NCBI RefSeq assembly: GCF_023149135.1
Contig: NZ_JAIWJX010000002.1
Span: 3,100,001-3,164,000, forward strand
Length of the DNA: 64,000 bases
DNA from: Fictibacillus marinisediminis
GTDB lineage: Bacteria; Bacillota; Bacilli; Bacillales; Fictibacillaceae
Direction: 5' to 3'
The translations under genes were made by a program, and so were the position numbers. Below, one piece after another: positions 43,576 through 52,249 of the stretch. The notes under the pieces are model-generated. The model did no database searches. It was not told the DNA's origin and saw only the letters and a list, made by a program, of their open reading frames with translations. Every line of letters starts with the position of its first letter. The stretch's first letter is position 1.

Positions 43576-44868
43576 ATGAAGCGTTTCTCGAAGGAAGAAA
43601 GCAGCTGGATGTTTTATGATTGGGCTAACTCTGCGTATTCGATTATCATCACAACCGCTGTGTTTCCGCTTTTTTATAAAGCGGCCGCGATGAAAGCCGG
43701 TGTAAGTGGTGCTGATTCTACTGCGTACCTGGGCTATACGATTGCCATTGCGACCTTTATTCTGGCCATGCTTGGACCTATCCTCGGAACGATCGCGGAC
43801 TATCAGGGAATGAAAAAGAAGTTCTTCACCTTCTTCTTTGCACTGGGTGTCGTCTCGACTGCTGTCCTTGTTTTTGTTCCAATTCAGCACTGGCTCCTGT
43901 TATTGATCATCTACACGCTCACAGCACTTGGATTTAACGGTGCTTTAGTTTTTTACGATGCGTTTCTTATCGACATCACGACGGAAGAACGGATGAACCG
44001 TGTTTCCGCCCGTGGATTTGGGTTAGGGTATATCGGTAGTACCATTCCTTTTCTCATCAGCATCGCCATCATTATTCTTGCTCAAAAAGAAGTGCTGCCC
44101 TTCTCTACTGCTGCCGCAAGCAAGATCGCCTTTCTTATTACCGCATGCTGGTGGGCTCTGTTTACGATCCCAATGTTTAAAAATGTTCATCAAAAATATT
44201 ATGTTGAGCAGGAACCTTCTCCTGTAAGAAATAGCTTTAAACGCCTTGGCAAAACCCTAAGGGAAATCAAACAATATCGTTCTCTATTTCTTTTCTTACT
44301 CGCCTACTTCTTTTATATTGATGGAGTCGGCACCATTATTTCCATGTCGACCGCATACGGAACAGATTTGGGAATCAGTTCAACCAGTCTGCTCATCATT
44401 TTGTTTGTCACCCAGGTTGTTGCTGCACCATTTGCCATTCTGTACGGCAGACTTGCTGAAAAGTTTACAGGTAAAAAAATGTTGTACGTGGGAATTGCTG
44501 TTTATATCATTGTCTGCATTTATGCCTATTTCTTAAAAACAACGCTCGATTTTTGGATCCTGGCAATGCTGGTCGGAACGTCACAAGGAGGGATCCAGGC
44601 GTTAAGCCGTGCTTATTTTGCGAAGCTTGTACCGAAAAAGAACGCCAATGAATTTTTCGGATTTTACAACATCTTTGGAAAGTTTGCTTCCATACTTGGG
44701 CCATTGCTGGTCGCTGTCACCGCTCAGGTAAGCGGCAATTCAAGCAGCGGCGTGTTCAGCCTGATTCTGCTTTTTATTATCGGCATGATCATCCTCGCTT
44801 ATGTCCCTGAGACAAGAGCAGATGCTATTGATCAGTTTGATGAAAAAAAGCAAACAAAAATAACATAA
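43576..44868 (+). CDS. UMF1-type major facilitator (Atg22-like, YxiO-like)
   Basis: 430 residues, about twelve helices. The start SWMFYDWANSAYSIIITTAVFP is diagnostic of the UMF1 family (vacuole effluxer Atg22-like), with LGPILGTIADYQGMKKK as the MFS loop 2-3 motif. GAAGEIADR-type residues are replaced by ILYGRLAEKFTGKKML in the second half. In fungi relatives export amino acids from vacuoles; the bacterial substrate is unknown. AAAAGGGGATAAG precedes the ATG. Confidence 0.88.
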   Translation: MKRFSKEESSWMFYDWANSAYSIIITTAVFPLFYKAAAMKAGVSGADSTAYLGYTIAIATFILAMLGPILGTIADYQGMKKKFFTFFFALGVVSTAVLVFVPIQHWLLLLIIYTLTALGFNGALVFYDAFLIDITTEERMNRVSARGFGLGYIGSTIPFLISIAIIILAQKEVLPFSTAAASKIAFLITACWWALFTIPMFKNVHQKYYVEQEPSPVRNSFKRLGKTLREIKQYRSLFLFLLAYFFYIDGVGTIISMSTAYGTDLGISSTSLLIILFVTQVVAAPFAILYGRLAEKFTGKKMLYVGIAVYIIVCIYAYFLKTTLDFWILAMLVGTSQGGIQALSRAYFAKLVPKKNANEFFGFYNIFGKFASILGPLLVAVTAQVSGNSSSGVFSLILLFIIGMIILAYVPETRADAIDQFDEKKQTKIT

Positions 44869-44959
44869 TTTCCCGGCAACTACACATAATAATCGCGATA
44901 TTCATTGAATATCACCCTTGTTTCTTAGGGTCTACTCTTAACGGATGAGGTGAAAAGCA

Positions 44960-45112
44960 ATGAGTTACAAAGATCATTTAGATCCCCACTCAGGTAAGTT
45001 TCACCACAATTGGACGCGGCCGAAACGTTCAAAATCTCAAGTAAATGGACATACTGAGATGTCTCAGAACAACATTATCTTGAGAAGCAACGCTAAAGCC
45101 CACCACTGGTAA
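44960..45112 (+). CDS. ypzG: YpzG family small protein
   Basis: 50 residues: starts MSYKDHLDPHSGKFHHNWTR and ends ILRSNAKAHHW. This is nearly the whole conserved sequence of YpzG, a small hydrophilic protein found in Bacillaceae and thought to be spore-related; its function is not established. GAGGTG lies 8 bases before the ATG. A terminator follows. Too short for many gene finders. Confidence 0.88.
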   Translation: MSYKDHLDPHSGKFHHNWTRPKRSKSQVNGHTEMSQNNIILRSNAKAHHW

Positions 45113-45132
45113 GGATTGCGAATAAGAAACAA

Positions 45133-45161
45133 AAAAAGAAGGCCACAGCGCCTTCTTTTTT
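45133..45161 (+). terminator. Terminator after ypzG
   Basis: AAAAAGAAGGC/GCCTTCTTTTT stem with a 6-base loop and T tail. Confidence 0.85.
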
Positions 45162-45214
45162 ATATTTTTCTGCATATAAAAGGATTGAAGCTTTCTTTAG
45201 AAAGAGGAGATCTG

Positions 45215-45673
45215 ATGGATCCTAACACCAGAACTGTGAGAGTATTTATCGCCAGTCCCTTCTTTGATAAGGAGCAGCTGGAACGAATTCAAAGGCTTGA
45301 GAATGCCTTAACCCGAAATCCATATGTCTCGGAATTCTATTCTGCCCGCTTCCACCAAAATCAGCAATATCCATGGGGATCCAAGGGATGGAGAAAAGTT
45401 GTTTTTAACCTTGATCTCTATTATCTGCGAAGAGCGGATGTAGTAGTTGTCATTCACGATTACGAAGGATTATGTACTGACAGCGGAACGGCATTCGAAC
45501 TTGGCTATGCCTTTGCCTTTCAAAAACCGATCATCCTTATTAAAGAAAAAACAAGTGTGCCAAATCTTATGTTGATTGAGAGTCTCCATGCCTATTTGAC
45601 GAAAGCCGACGATATTGCTTCGTATGATTTCCTGCGAATGCCGCCACTTTCATACGAAGGACCATTAATTTAA
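45215..45673 (+). CDS. Nucleoside 2-deoxyribosyltransferase family protein
   Basis: 152-residue cytoplasmic enzyme of the flavodoxin-like deoxyribosyltransferase superfamily. RVFIASPFFDKEQLERI at the front, RADVVVVIHDYEGLCTDSGTAFELGYAFAF (catalytic-pocket Asp and the conserved 'D-x-G-T-A-x-E-x-G-A' like motif), and KPIILIKE. Members swap bases between deoxynucleosides or hydrolyse them. I start at the ATG after GAGGAG; the region upstream is the ypzG terminator. Confidence 0.85.
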   Translation: MDPNTRTVRVFIASPFFDKEQLERIQRLENALTRNPYVSEFYSARFHQNQQYPWGSKGWRKVVFNLDLYYLRRADVVVVIHDYEGLCTDSGTAFELGYAFAFQKPIILIKEKTSVPNLMLIESLHAYLTKADDIASYDFLRMPPLSYEGPLI

Positions 45674-45711
45674 CCTGCTCGTCCAAGCAAATACTAGAAT
45701 TCACCATATGA

Positions 45712-45750
45712 TAATAGAGAGAAGAGAGTTATATTCTCTTTTCTCTATTA
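45712..45750. other. 16-bp hairpin, no T tail
   Basis: TAATAGAGAGAAGAGA pairs with its near-exact complement (7-base loop). It lies between the deoxyribosyltransferase stop and the basic-peptide gene; possible weak terminator or 5' stabiliser. Confidence 0.45.
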
Positions 45751-45773
45751 TTCAGTTATTGGGGGATGATTGA

Positions 45774-45902
45774 ATGTCAAGGCGTAACAGGAAAAAAGTC
45801 AAATGCAGAGTGAGAACTAGGCGTACAAGCGGTGGCCGCCGTGTTACCGTTATTAAATGCAGAATTAAAAACAGAAGAAGACGCAGATCCAGCTCATTTT
45901 AA
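45774..45902 (+). CDS. Protamine-like Arg-rich small protein (42 aa)
   Basis: 15 Arg and 5 Lys in 42 residues, two Cys (KVKCRVR and VIKCRIK), a Ser-rich end (RRRRRSSSF). GGGGGATGATTGA precedes the ATG, and a perfect terminator follows 8 bases after the stop, so this is a true transcription unit. Such a charge pattern points to nucleic-acid or polyanion binding, for example spore DNA or coat. I do not recognise a named family. Confidence 0.65.
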   Translation: MSRRNRKKVKCRVRTRRTSGGRRVTVIKCRIKNRRRRRSSSF

Positions 45903-45910
45903 CCTTACAG

Positions 45911-45944
45911 GGATGCTACCAATTTTGGTGGCATCCTTTTTTAT
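45911..45944 (+). terminator. Terminator of the Arg-rich peptide gene
   Basis: GGATGC-ACC/GGT-GCATCC stem with one bulge, 6-base loop, T tail. Confidence 0.85.
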
Positions 45945-46047
45945 TTTTTTCTTTACCTTAAGCTTACAAATGCTTCACTCTTTCGTAACTATACCTTCAT
46001 AATGCACTGTTAGTCTAACACTGCACTACGATAAAGGAGGTTGTTCA

Positions 46048-47796
46048 ATGAAAGTTTTGAAATCACTTATCATGTTTTTTACCATATTTTCTTTCGCTAT
46101 TCCTGTTACTCAAGCTCATGCCATAAGCGGCGGTGAGAGCCAGGATGGAGGGATTGGAAATTCAGAGCACTATCTTGATCAGGATTCCAGCATGACAGCA
46201 GATCCCAAAATTAAAAACATCATCTATCCGCTGATGTCTACACCAGCCATTAAGAAAAAAGGCAGCAGTTTCACTATACAAGTGGATACACAAGGGAAAA
46301 CACCTTCAGGATGGGGTATGAAACTTCAGGAGAACACGGCTTCTCAGGTTGATGGAGAGTATGCCCTTCCAGTGACAAAGGTTGAGAAAGGTACATCTTA
46401 TTGGAAAGACAGCTCATCGATTTACAATGTTACAGTCACGATTCCCGATGACATCCCTAAAAAACTTTACGATTTAAATATTTCTTATTCGGCCGACGGC
46501 GCTCCAGTGAGTGATGAAGAACCGAATTCAGTAAAAGTTGTGAATGAATTTAAAAAGGATTTTCGTTTTATTCACTTAACGGATATCCATGTCGGTTCTC
46601 CCCGTAATCTAGCTAAGCCGGAAGATGCTGCGGAGGCTGGATTTTGGACTCCTGATGAGTCCAAAAGGTGGCTGTACCTGCAAAAGACCATTCGGGAGGT
46701 CAATCTGCTCAAGCCCGATTTCGTCGTACTAACCGGAGATTTAATGTTTGGGCAGATGAATCCTAAAGAATATATTTATGAGTATAAAGAAACGTACCGC
46801 ATGCTGAAAAAATTTAATGTACCAGTCTATGTTGTACCAGGCAACCATGACTATTATGCACAGGACGCTACATTAACCGATGGCGCAAAATATTGGGAAC
46901 AATACTTTGGACCGCAGTATTTCTCCTTTGATTATGGCCCTTATGCCCATATGATCGGATATAACTCGTTTGACTGGGATAAGTTTGACCGGCAAGGACA
47001 TGGTTCCGTATCTGTTCCAACATGGGGCGGACAAGTGAGGCAGCAGCAGGTGGACTGGATTAAAAACGACCTTGCAAAAAATGCTGAAACTGCCGATGCA
47101 GAACAAATAAAAGGTCTCTTCTCCCACCACAATCCATTATGGCGGGACCGTGATATCTGGCCTTCGAGCGATTCACAGGTTGCAGATTATTGGAAGAATT
47201 ACGATGCTAAGCATGACCCGCAAAATCTTACTACATTGCTGCAAGGAGAAGTCCTTGGCCAAAAGTATGATCAGCAGTGGCACGGTGAAGGCGCTCAGCA
47301 GATGATTGATTTAATGAAACAGTATCATGTGAATTTATCGCTGCATGGACATACACATATTGACAACATTACGAAAAAGGATGGCATTTTATACTCTACA
47401 ACCTCTTCCATTGAGCTGACCGGGCAGCCATGGGTAGGTTACCGAATTTTTCAAAAGAATCCTGCTAGCCCTGATTTTAGTTCCTATATCTACGAAGGAA
47501 CAGAGCGTTCTACGCCTGTCTATCAAAATGGGAATACAGCAGCGGGCACGGTTTCTTTTGAGGCCAATTACACCCAGCCAAATGACGGAACCCAAGGAAA
47601 ACAGACCGTTACAGCTGTAAATCGTTTGAACAAAGAAGTAACATTGAACATTCCTTTATATATGAAACCTGGCATCTACAGCTCCACAGAAGGTGAAATC
47701 ACTGAAAGTAAAGCATATGGACTGAAGCAATGGATGGAAGTAAAAGTTACCGTCCCTGCGAACTCCAGCAAGGACGTCACCATCCAGGCAAAATAA
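46048..47796 (+). CDS. Secreted metallophosphoesterase
   Basis: 582 residues with a signal peptide (cut after AHA, about 25). The middle is a calcineurin-like phosphoesterase: FIHLTDIHVG (Asp, His), VVLTGDLMFG, VPGNHDYY (Asn-His), LFSHHNPLW, LSLHGHTHID. A beta-sandwich domain precedes it (about 50-170) and another follows. It probably acts outside the cell, releasing phosphate from nucleotides or sugars. GGAGG stands before the ATG. No phosphate-starvation box could be identified with confidence. Confidence 0.9.
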   Translation: MKVLKSLIMFFTIFSFAIPVTQAHAISGGESQDGGIGNSEHYLDQDSSMTADPKIKNIIYPLMSTPAIKKKGSSFTIQVDTQGKTPSGWGMKLQENTASQVDGEYALPVTKVEKGTSYWKDSSSIYNVTVTIPDDIPKKLYDLNISYSADGAPVSDEEPNSVKVVNEFKKDFRFIHLTDIHVGSPRNLAKPEDAAEAGFWTPDESKRWLYLQKTIREVNLLKPDFVVLTGDLMFGQMNPKEYIYEYKETYRMLKKFNVPVYVVPGNHDYYAQDATLTDGAKYWEQYFGPQYFSFDYGPYAHMIGYNSFDWDKFDRQGHGSVSVPTWGGQVRQQQVDWIKNDLAKNAETADAEQIKGLFSHHNPLWRDRDIWPSSDSQVADYWKNYDAKHDPQNLTTLLQGEVLGQKYDQQWHGEGAQQMIDLMKQYHVNLSLHGHTHIDNITKKDGILYSTTSSIELTGQPWVGYRIFQKNPASPDFSSYIYEGTERSTPVYQNGNTAAGTVSFEANYTQPNDGTQGKQTVTAVNRLNKEVTLNIPLYMKPGIYSSTEGEITESKAYGLKQWMEVKVTVPANSSKDVTIQAK

Positions 47797-47810
47797 AAAG
47801 TTTTGCTTTA

Positions 47811-47842
47811 AAAGACCCGAATACATTCTTCGGGTCTTTTTG
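47811..47842 (+). terminator. Terminator of the metallophosphoesterase gene
   Basis: AAAGACCCGAA/TTCGGGTCTTT perfect 11-bp stem with 7-base loop and T tail. Confidence 0.9.
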
Positions 47843-47926
47843 TGGTTTTCTTTTTATCTTTCAAGAGTCTTTACTTTGACTTTTTGTCTGCCATTCCTGG
47901 CGGAGTCAGCTGTTCTTTTTGTCTTA

Positions 47927-49441
47927 CTAAACGGGCTGCTCCACCCTCTGAAGCATCGTACCGTTCTTTTCAAAGTTGATATGCCAGGACAGCGCTTTTT
48001 CCAGGATGTGAGGCGTTTGTCCTCCTCGTTTCTTCGCTTCCTCATAATAGGCCGATAACTGCTCGCGGTACATCGGATGGACACAGTTTTGAATAATCTT
48101 TTCCACACGCTCTCTAGGTGCAAGTCCACGCAAATCCGCATAGCCCTGCTCTGTGACAATCACATCCACATCATGTTCATTATGATCCACATGTGATACG
48201 AACGGAACAATGCTTGAAATGTTGCCGTTCTTGGCAATGGATTTGGTCACAAAAATGCCGAGGCGGGCATTGCGGGCAAAATCACCGGAACCTCCTATCC
48301 CATTCATCATTTTCGTTCCCATCACATGAGTAGAGTTCACGTTTCCGTAGATATCCAGCTCCAGTGCGGTATTGATTGAAATAAGCCCCATTCGGCGGAT
48401 CAGTTCAGGGTGATTGGAAATCTCCTGCGGCCTGAGCATCAGCCTGTCACGGTATTTTTCAAAGTTAGAAAAAACCTTGTCCATCTTATCCGAGGATAAG
48501 GTGATTGAACAACAAGACGCAAAACGTACTTTATCCGCATCCAGCAGATCGAAAACCGCATCCTGAAGCACTTCTGAATAAACCTCCAGATCGGTAAACT
48601 CTGAATCCAGTAATCCATGAAACACGGCATTGGCGACCGATCCAATACCGGATTGAAGCGGAGCAAGTTTATCTGTCAGACGGCCAGCCTTGATTTCTTC
48701 CCGCAAAAAAGAGATTAAATGCTGCGCCATGATGACTGTTTCATCATCCGGTTCCACAATAGTTGACGGGGAGTCGAGTTGATTCGTAAACACAATCCCT
48801 TTAATTTTATCCACATCTACTTTCATACCGGGTACTCCGATTCGGTCGTCCGGCTTTGTCAATGGGATGGGCGAACGTTCCCCTTGTTTTTCCGGTTCAT
48901 AAAGATCATGAATACCTTCTAGTAATTCAGTCTGTGCTGTATTGATTTCTACAATTATATTTTTTGCGTGCTGTGAGAAGACCATGGAGTTGCCGATCGA
49001 TGTCGTTGGAATAATCATTCCGTCTTCGGTGATTGCAACCGCTTCCAGAATAGCGTAGTCAATAGGTTTCAAAACATTGGAGCGAATCCATTCTGACGTA
49101 TGCGACAAATGTTGATCAACAAAATGAAAGTCTCCCGCGTTAATGCCTTTTCTCATAGTTGCATCGGCCTGGAAAGGAAGACGTTTATTCAGCATGTTCT
49201 TCTCCGCAAACAGTTTATCAACATCTGAACCTAACGAAGCGCCTGTATAAACATTCACTTTCAGCGGTTCGTGTTCTGCCCGCTTTGCCAGAGCAAACGG
49301 AACGGCTTTCACATCTCCTGCCCGTGTAAAGCCGCTCAAGCCAAGGGTCATCCCATCATGGATCCACGAGGCAGCTTCCTCTGCTGAAACAATCCGATCA
49401 AGTAAGCGTTGATCTCTAATTCTATTGTAAACGCTTTCCAT
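47927..49441 (-). CDS. Acetyl-CoA hydrolase / succinyl-CoA:acetate CoA-transferase family protein
   Basis: 504 residues, full length for the Ach1/Cat1 family. The front SAEEAASWIHDGMTLGLSGFTRAG and RLPFQADATMRKGIN are shared with succinyl-CoA:acetate CoA-transferases. Later motifs: NGIGGSGDFARNA and VIVTEQGYADLRGL. It should exchange CoA between acetate and another acid, in overflow or organic-acid metabolism. I start at the ATG of MESVYNRIRD (GGAG upstream); further codons upstream have no ribosome site. A CcpA-type site covers this start. A LytTR regulator gene lies just upstream on the same strand. Confidence 0.9.
   Translation of the reverse strand: MESVYNRIRDQRLLDRIVSAEEAASWIHDGMTLGLSGFTRAGDVKAVPFALAKRAEHEPLKVNVYTGASLGSDVDKLFAEKNMLNKRLPFQADATMRKGINAGDFHFVDQHLSHTSEWIRSNVLKPIDYAILEAVAITEDGMIIPTTSIGNSMVFSQHAKNIIVEINTAQTELLEGIHDLYEPEKQGERSPIPLTKPDDRIGVPGMKVDVDKIKGIVFTNQLDSPSTIVEPDDETVIMAQHLISFLREEIKAGRLTDKLAPLQSGIGSVANAVFHGLLDSEFTDLEVYSEVLQDAVFDLLDADKVRFASCCSITLSSDKMDKVFSNFEKYRDRLMLRPQEISNHPELIRRMGLISINTALELDIYGNVNSTHVMGTKMMNGIGGSGDFARNARLGIFVTKSIAKNGNISSIVPFVSHVDHNEHDVDVIVTEQGYADLRGLAPRERVEKIIQNCVHPMYREQLSAYYEEAKKRGGQTPHILEKALSWHINFEKNGTMLQRVEQPV
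49426..49439. promoter_or_regulatory. Putative CcpA (cre) site over the start codon
   Basis: TGTAAACGCTTTCC fits the cre consensus TGWAANCGNTNWCA at all positions but the last. It covers the second to sixth codons of the CoA-transferase gene. Repression by a roadblock would be expected. Confidence 0.55.
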
Positions 49442-49559
49442 TCTCTTCACTCCTATCTCGCTCTTTTCATAAGTGTAGCAAAGGATCATTATCGGAAGAA
49501 AAGAAGTGGATAAAATCACGAAAAATTAGGATAAAACAGAACATTCAGTTCTTGAAACA

Positions 49560-49594
49560 GAAAAAAATCCGCCTAGAATCCAAGCAGATTTCTG
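49560..49594 (-). terminator. Terminator overlapping the end of the LytTR gene
   Basis: AAATCTGC/GCGGATTT stem (with a G-U pair) and seven T on the minus strand. Confidence 0.5.
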
Positions 49595-50217
49595 AAATAA
49601 CTTGCATACGACTGGCTGACGGGAACCTGATCTCCGTTTTTCATTGAAAGTAAAAATGTGGAGTGGGTTTCCGGATAGATCTCCCGGATGTGATGAACAT
49701 TGACGATGAACGAGCGATGGCATCGGACAAAGTCATCTTTCGGTAAAAGAAAATCAAATTCATTCAGCGTATCCTTATGACTGCCAGTATGTTTTTCACC
49801 GACCACATACGTCTTTCGTTCCTTCGCCTCCAAATAAAGAATATCTGCGAACGGAATCGGAATCCAGCCATCCTCGCTTTTTACGGTAACGACCGTCTTG
49901 CCGCTCGTTAATGCCGGAAAGATAGCGGTGACACACCCCTTCAGCTCTCCTTCATCCATCAAGGGGACCGCCATTCCGTAATATGGGGTGCCGAAAATAT
50001 CACGGTTAATAAATTGCGATACTTTTTGTTTGGAAACCAGCGCTTTATGTGTAATGGTGCCTTCTTTAATTCCATCACCCGGCTTGATCTTCAGGTTGAT
50101 CCTTTTGCTTGGCTGGTAGTAAATATAATGGTCTGTATCTGTTACTGCAATAGAAGCTTCATGTGAAAACAGGTCACTGATTACGTCAAGAAGTGCCGAT
50201 GTTTTAAAAGGCTCCAT
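49573..50217 (-). CDS. LytTR family transcriptional regulator with N-terminal sensor domain
   Basis: 214 residues. The last 100 form a LytTR DNA-binding domain: IPFADILYLEAKERKTYV, FVRCHRSFIVNVHHIREI and a final QVPVSQSYASYFRNLL. The first 110 look like a PAS or small-ligand sensor (IAVTDTDHYIYYQPSKRIN, YYGMAVPLMDEGELKGCV), not a response-regulator receiver, so it probably senses a metabolite directly. It sits upstream of the CoA-transferase gene on the same strand and is the obvious candidate to control it. Confidence 0.87.
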   Translation of the reverse strand: MEPFKTSALLDVISDLFSHEASIAVTDTDHYIYYQPSKRINLKIKPGDGIKEGTITHKALVSKQKVSQFINRDIFGTPYYGMAVPLMDEGELKGCVTAIFPALTSGKTVVTVKSEDGWIPIPFADILYLEAKERKTYVVGEKHTGSHKDTLNEFDFLLPKDDFVRCHRSFIVNVHHIREIYPETHSTFLLSMKNGDQVPVSQSYASYFRNLLGF

Positions 50218-50267
50218 GGCTCACACCTTTTCTTTGTTTAGCTTAGCTTCTTCTTATTCTATCATGA

Positions 50268-50298
50268 AAAAAGAGAACGGGTTTCCGCTCTCTCTTCA
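50268..50298 (-). terminator. Terminator after DUF3219 gene
   Basis: Imperfect AGAGAGCGG/CCGTTCTCT hairpin and TTTTTT on the minus strand, at the end of the DUF3219 gene. Confidence 0.5.
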
Positions 50299-50301
50299 CC
50301 C

Positions 50302-50583
50302 TTATTCTTTTTCCGTAAGCTCAAGAGCAAAGTCACCAACAGCGGTCTCTTTGTACAAATCAGTGATAGACGTAGAATATTGGCTGATTTCAGCTCTGAA
50401 TCGGAGGTCCTTTTCAGGGACTTTTACTTCAAAATCGTTTTTGTAGAGAAGCGTCGTAATGTCGTGATACTCACTATGCTCTACTTTAAACTTGAAACGG
50501 ATCTTTTTCAGTTGACTGGCTGTAGTCGTAAGATGCAAATCTGTTACATCAAATTTCCTATCATTGAGAATGACGGTATTCAA
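50302..50583 (-). CDS. DUF3219 (YkvR-like) protein
   Basis: About 93 residues, small beta-rich cytoplasmic protein. The beginning LNTVILNDRKFDVTDLH and the rest match the YkvR/DUF3219 layout, function unknown. The TTG before NTVIL is taken as start, since family members begin at that point; AGGAG lies 12 bases upstream, a long spacing. An alternative TTG is 12 bases upstream of it. Single gene with its own terminator. Confidence 0.75.
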   Translation of the reverse strand: MNTVILNDRKFDVTDLHLTTTASQLKKIRFKFKVEHSEYHDITTLLYKNDFEVKVPEKDLRFRAEISQYSTSITDLYKETAVGDFALELTEKE

Positions 50584-50617
50584 TATGATAAACAACTCCT
50601 AAAATGGATGACTGCCC

Positions 50618-51340
50618 TTAAATGCTGCAGGAGCCGTCAGAGCATTGATCATCCTTATTTTCTTTCTTCTCACTGCTGCTAATCACTTGGATCGAGCTGT
50701 TTTGCTGTTCTTCTTCCTGCACCTTTTCGAGGACTTCGGTAAAAACAGCTTCCGGCTGTGCGCCTGATACACCATACTTTTGATTGAAAACGAAGAAAGG
50801 AACACCGGTTATCTTAAGTTGTGATGCTTCCGCCTCGTCTGCACGGACATCGTCTGCGAATTTCCCTTCTCTTAATACAGCAAGTGTTTCTTCCTGATCA
50901 AGACCGGCTTCTGCCGCAAGCTTCGCCAGTGTTTCATGCTCACTGATATCAAGGGCTTCGGTAAAATAACCTTTAAGGATACGTTCTGTCACTTCTTTCA
51001 GCAGTCCCTTTTGTTTGGCAAAATGAGAAACCCGGTGGGCATCAAAGGTGTTCGTCGGTTTCATATTTTCAAAATCATAGGTTAAGCCAACTTCTGCCGC
51101 TCTCTGTGTCATCTGATCATTCATTCCTTTTGCTTGCTCATAAGACATGCCGTACTTTTCAGCCAAAACGGTATGCATGTTTTTATTTGTTTCATTTTTG
51201 AAAGAAGGATCGAGTTCAAAACTCCTATAAATGACTTCTACGTTTTCACGGTCTTCAAAGCCGTTCAGCGCGTTCTCAAAACGTCGTTTTCCAATATAAC
51301 AAAATGGACAAACATAATCTGACCATATTTCAACTTTCAT
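50618..51340 (-). CDS. DsbA family oxidoreductase (FrnE-like)
   Basis: 240-residue cytoplasmic thioredoxin-fold protein. The active-site disulfide is CPFC (about residues 11-14) in EIWSDYVCPFCYIGKRR; further FrnE features are FELDP, the helical insert, NTFDAHRVSHFA and ITGVPFFVFNQKYGVSGAQ with the cis-Pro. The C terminus ends in a second Cys pair (DDQCSDGSCSI), a putative metal- or disulfide-forming tail. Such proteins are linked to oxidative-stress defence and polyketide chemistry; precise partners unknown. Confidence 0.9.
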   Translation of the reverse strand: MKVEIWSDYVCPFCYIGKRRFENALNGFEDRENVEVIYRSFELDPSFKNETNKNMHTVLAEKYGMSYEQAKGMNDQMTQRAAEVGLTYDFENMKPTNTFDAHRVSHFAKQKGLLKEVTERILKGYFTEALDISEHETLAKLAAEAGLDQEETLAVLREGKFADDVRADEAEASQLKITGVPFFVFNQKYGVSGAQPEAVFTEVLEKVQEEEQQNSSIQVISSSEKKENKDDQCSDGSCSI

Positions 51341-51458
51341 AGTTTTACCCCCTATTTACGTTCAACTATTCCCTATTGTATCCATAATCAGCGAATCATG
51401 CAGAAATCCTGCTCAAAAAAGCCAATTGAAACGGGAAGATTCCTCTGTCCGGGATGGT

Positions 51459-51581
51459 TACTTGCGAGTTGACAGGAAATACTTGCGAAACCGGGCCATT
51501 TACTTGCGGTTCGACAAAGATTACTTGCGAAAAACAGCCCGTTACTTGCCGTTCGACAAGCTTTACTTGCCAAACACATCA
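51459..51581. repeat. 21-nt tandem repeat, six units
   Basis: Six units start with TACTTGC exactly 21 bases apart (51459, 51480, 51501, 51522, 51543, 51564). Units alternate between 'GxTTCGACAA' and 'GAAAACxGxCC' types, making a 42-base higher-order period. There are no unique spacers, so it is not a CRISPR array. On the minus strand it encodes a heptad like C-R-T-A-S-x-x, but no start with a ribosome site exists. Confidence 0.75.
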
Positions 51582-51588
51582 TTTTCAT

Positions 51589-51624
51589 AAAAAAGAGAAG
51601 CCAAAGCGTGCTGCCTTGGCTTCT
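51589..51624. terminator. Terminator after the thioesterase gene
   Basis: AGAAGCCAA/TTGGCTTCT stem with an 11-base loop and T runs on both strands. Confidence 0.8.
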
Positions 51625-51635
51625 TTTTCCTCTTC

Positions 51636-52040
51636 TTACTCCACATTCTCACTATACTTATGTTTTTCGAGTTCAGACCTGATGTCTTCCGGAATCACTT
51701 CCGATTTACCCTTTTTAACATCATGATTTACGTAGACGGCCGTCCCTTTTGCACAAAGCCTGTTGTCCTGGCGAATTTCTTCATACAGCTCGAGGCTTGT
51801 ATTACCGATCCGTTTTACCCACGTAAACACTTCGGCATCTTTTCCGAAAAAGATCTGGTCCACATAATCAACATTCATGTTCAGTATGATCATTTTCCAG
51901 TTTTCGAAGGAACTATCCGGTGTGAACAGTTTAAACAGTTTGTTCCTGCCCGCCTCAAACCAGATGGGTATTGTCGTATTGTTGATATGCCCAACCCCGT
52001 CTGTTTCTGAGACGCGCGGTTCGATGTTCGTTTTAAACAT
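51636..52040 (-). CDS. Acyl-CoA thioesterase (4HBT hotdog family)
   Basis: 134 residues, single hotdog fold. The active-site stretch is RVSETDGVGHINNTTIPIWFEAGRNKLF (Asp in the usual position, with the N-N/T helix); later VDYVDQIFFGKDAEVFTWVKRIGNTS. Hydrolyses a small acyl-CoA or related thioester; substrate unknown. Single gene, terminated on both sides. Confidence 0.87.
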   Translation of the reverse strand: MFKTNIEPRVSETDGVGHINNTTIPIWFEAGRNKLFKLFTPDSSFENWKMIILNMNVDYVDQIFFGKDAEVFTWVKRIGNTSLELYEEIRQDNRLCAKGTAVYVNHDVKKGKSEVIPEDIRSELEKHKYSENVE

Positions 52041-52204
52041 ATTTTCCTGCCCTTTCGATTGGTTGGTAGATGGAATAGCAGGTGCTCCTGAAGTATCCGT
52101 AAAAATAATCCAAAGTTACCTTCCTCCGCACTTACGAGAATCGTGCGTATCTTTTTCAATCTTTTCTACTTCGCTCTATACTTCTTTAATCCTTTTAAAA
52201 TAAA

Positions 52205-52235
52205 TAAAAACGAAGCAGCCAAAAGCGGCTGCTTC
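52205..52235 (-). terminator. Terminator of katE
   Basis: GAAGCAGCC/GGCTGCTTC perfect stem with a 6-base loop and TTTTTATTT on the minus strand. Confidence 0.88.
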
Positions 52236-52249
52236 ATTTTTTATATCCT

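Noticed and set aside
51459..51581. CRISPR array
   Set aside because: Units are contiguous 21-mers with no unique spacers and no cas genes nearby.
51388..51588. Minus-strand frame with CRTAS heptads
   Set aside because: It is the translation of the 21-nt repeat, without a start signal.
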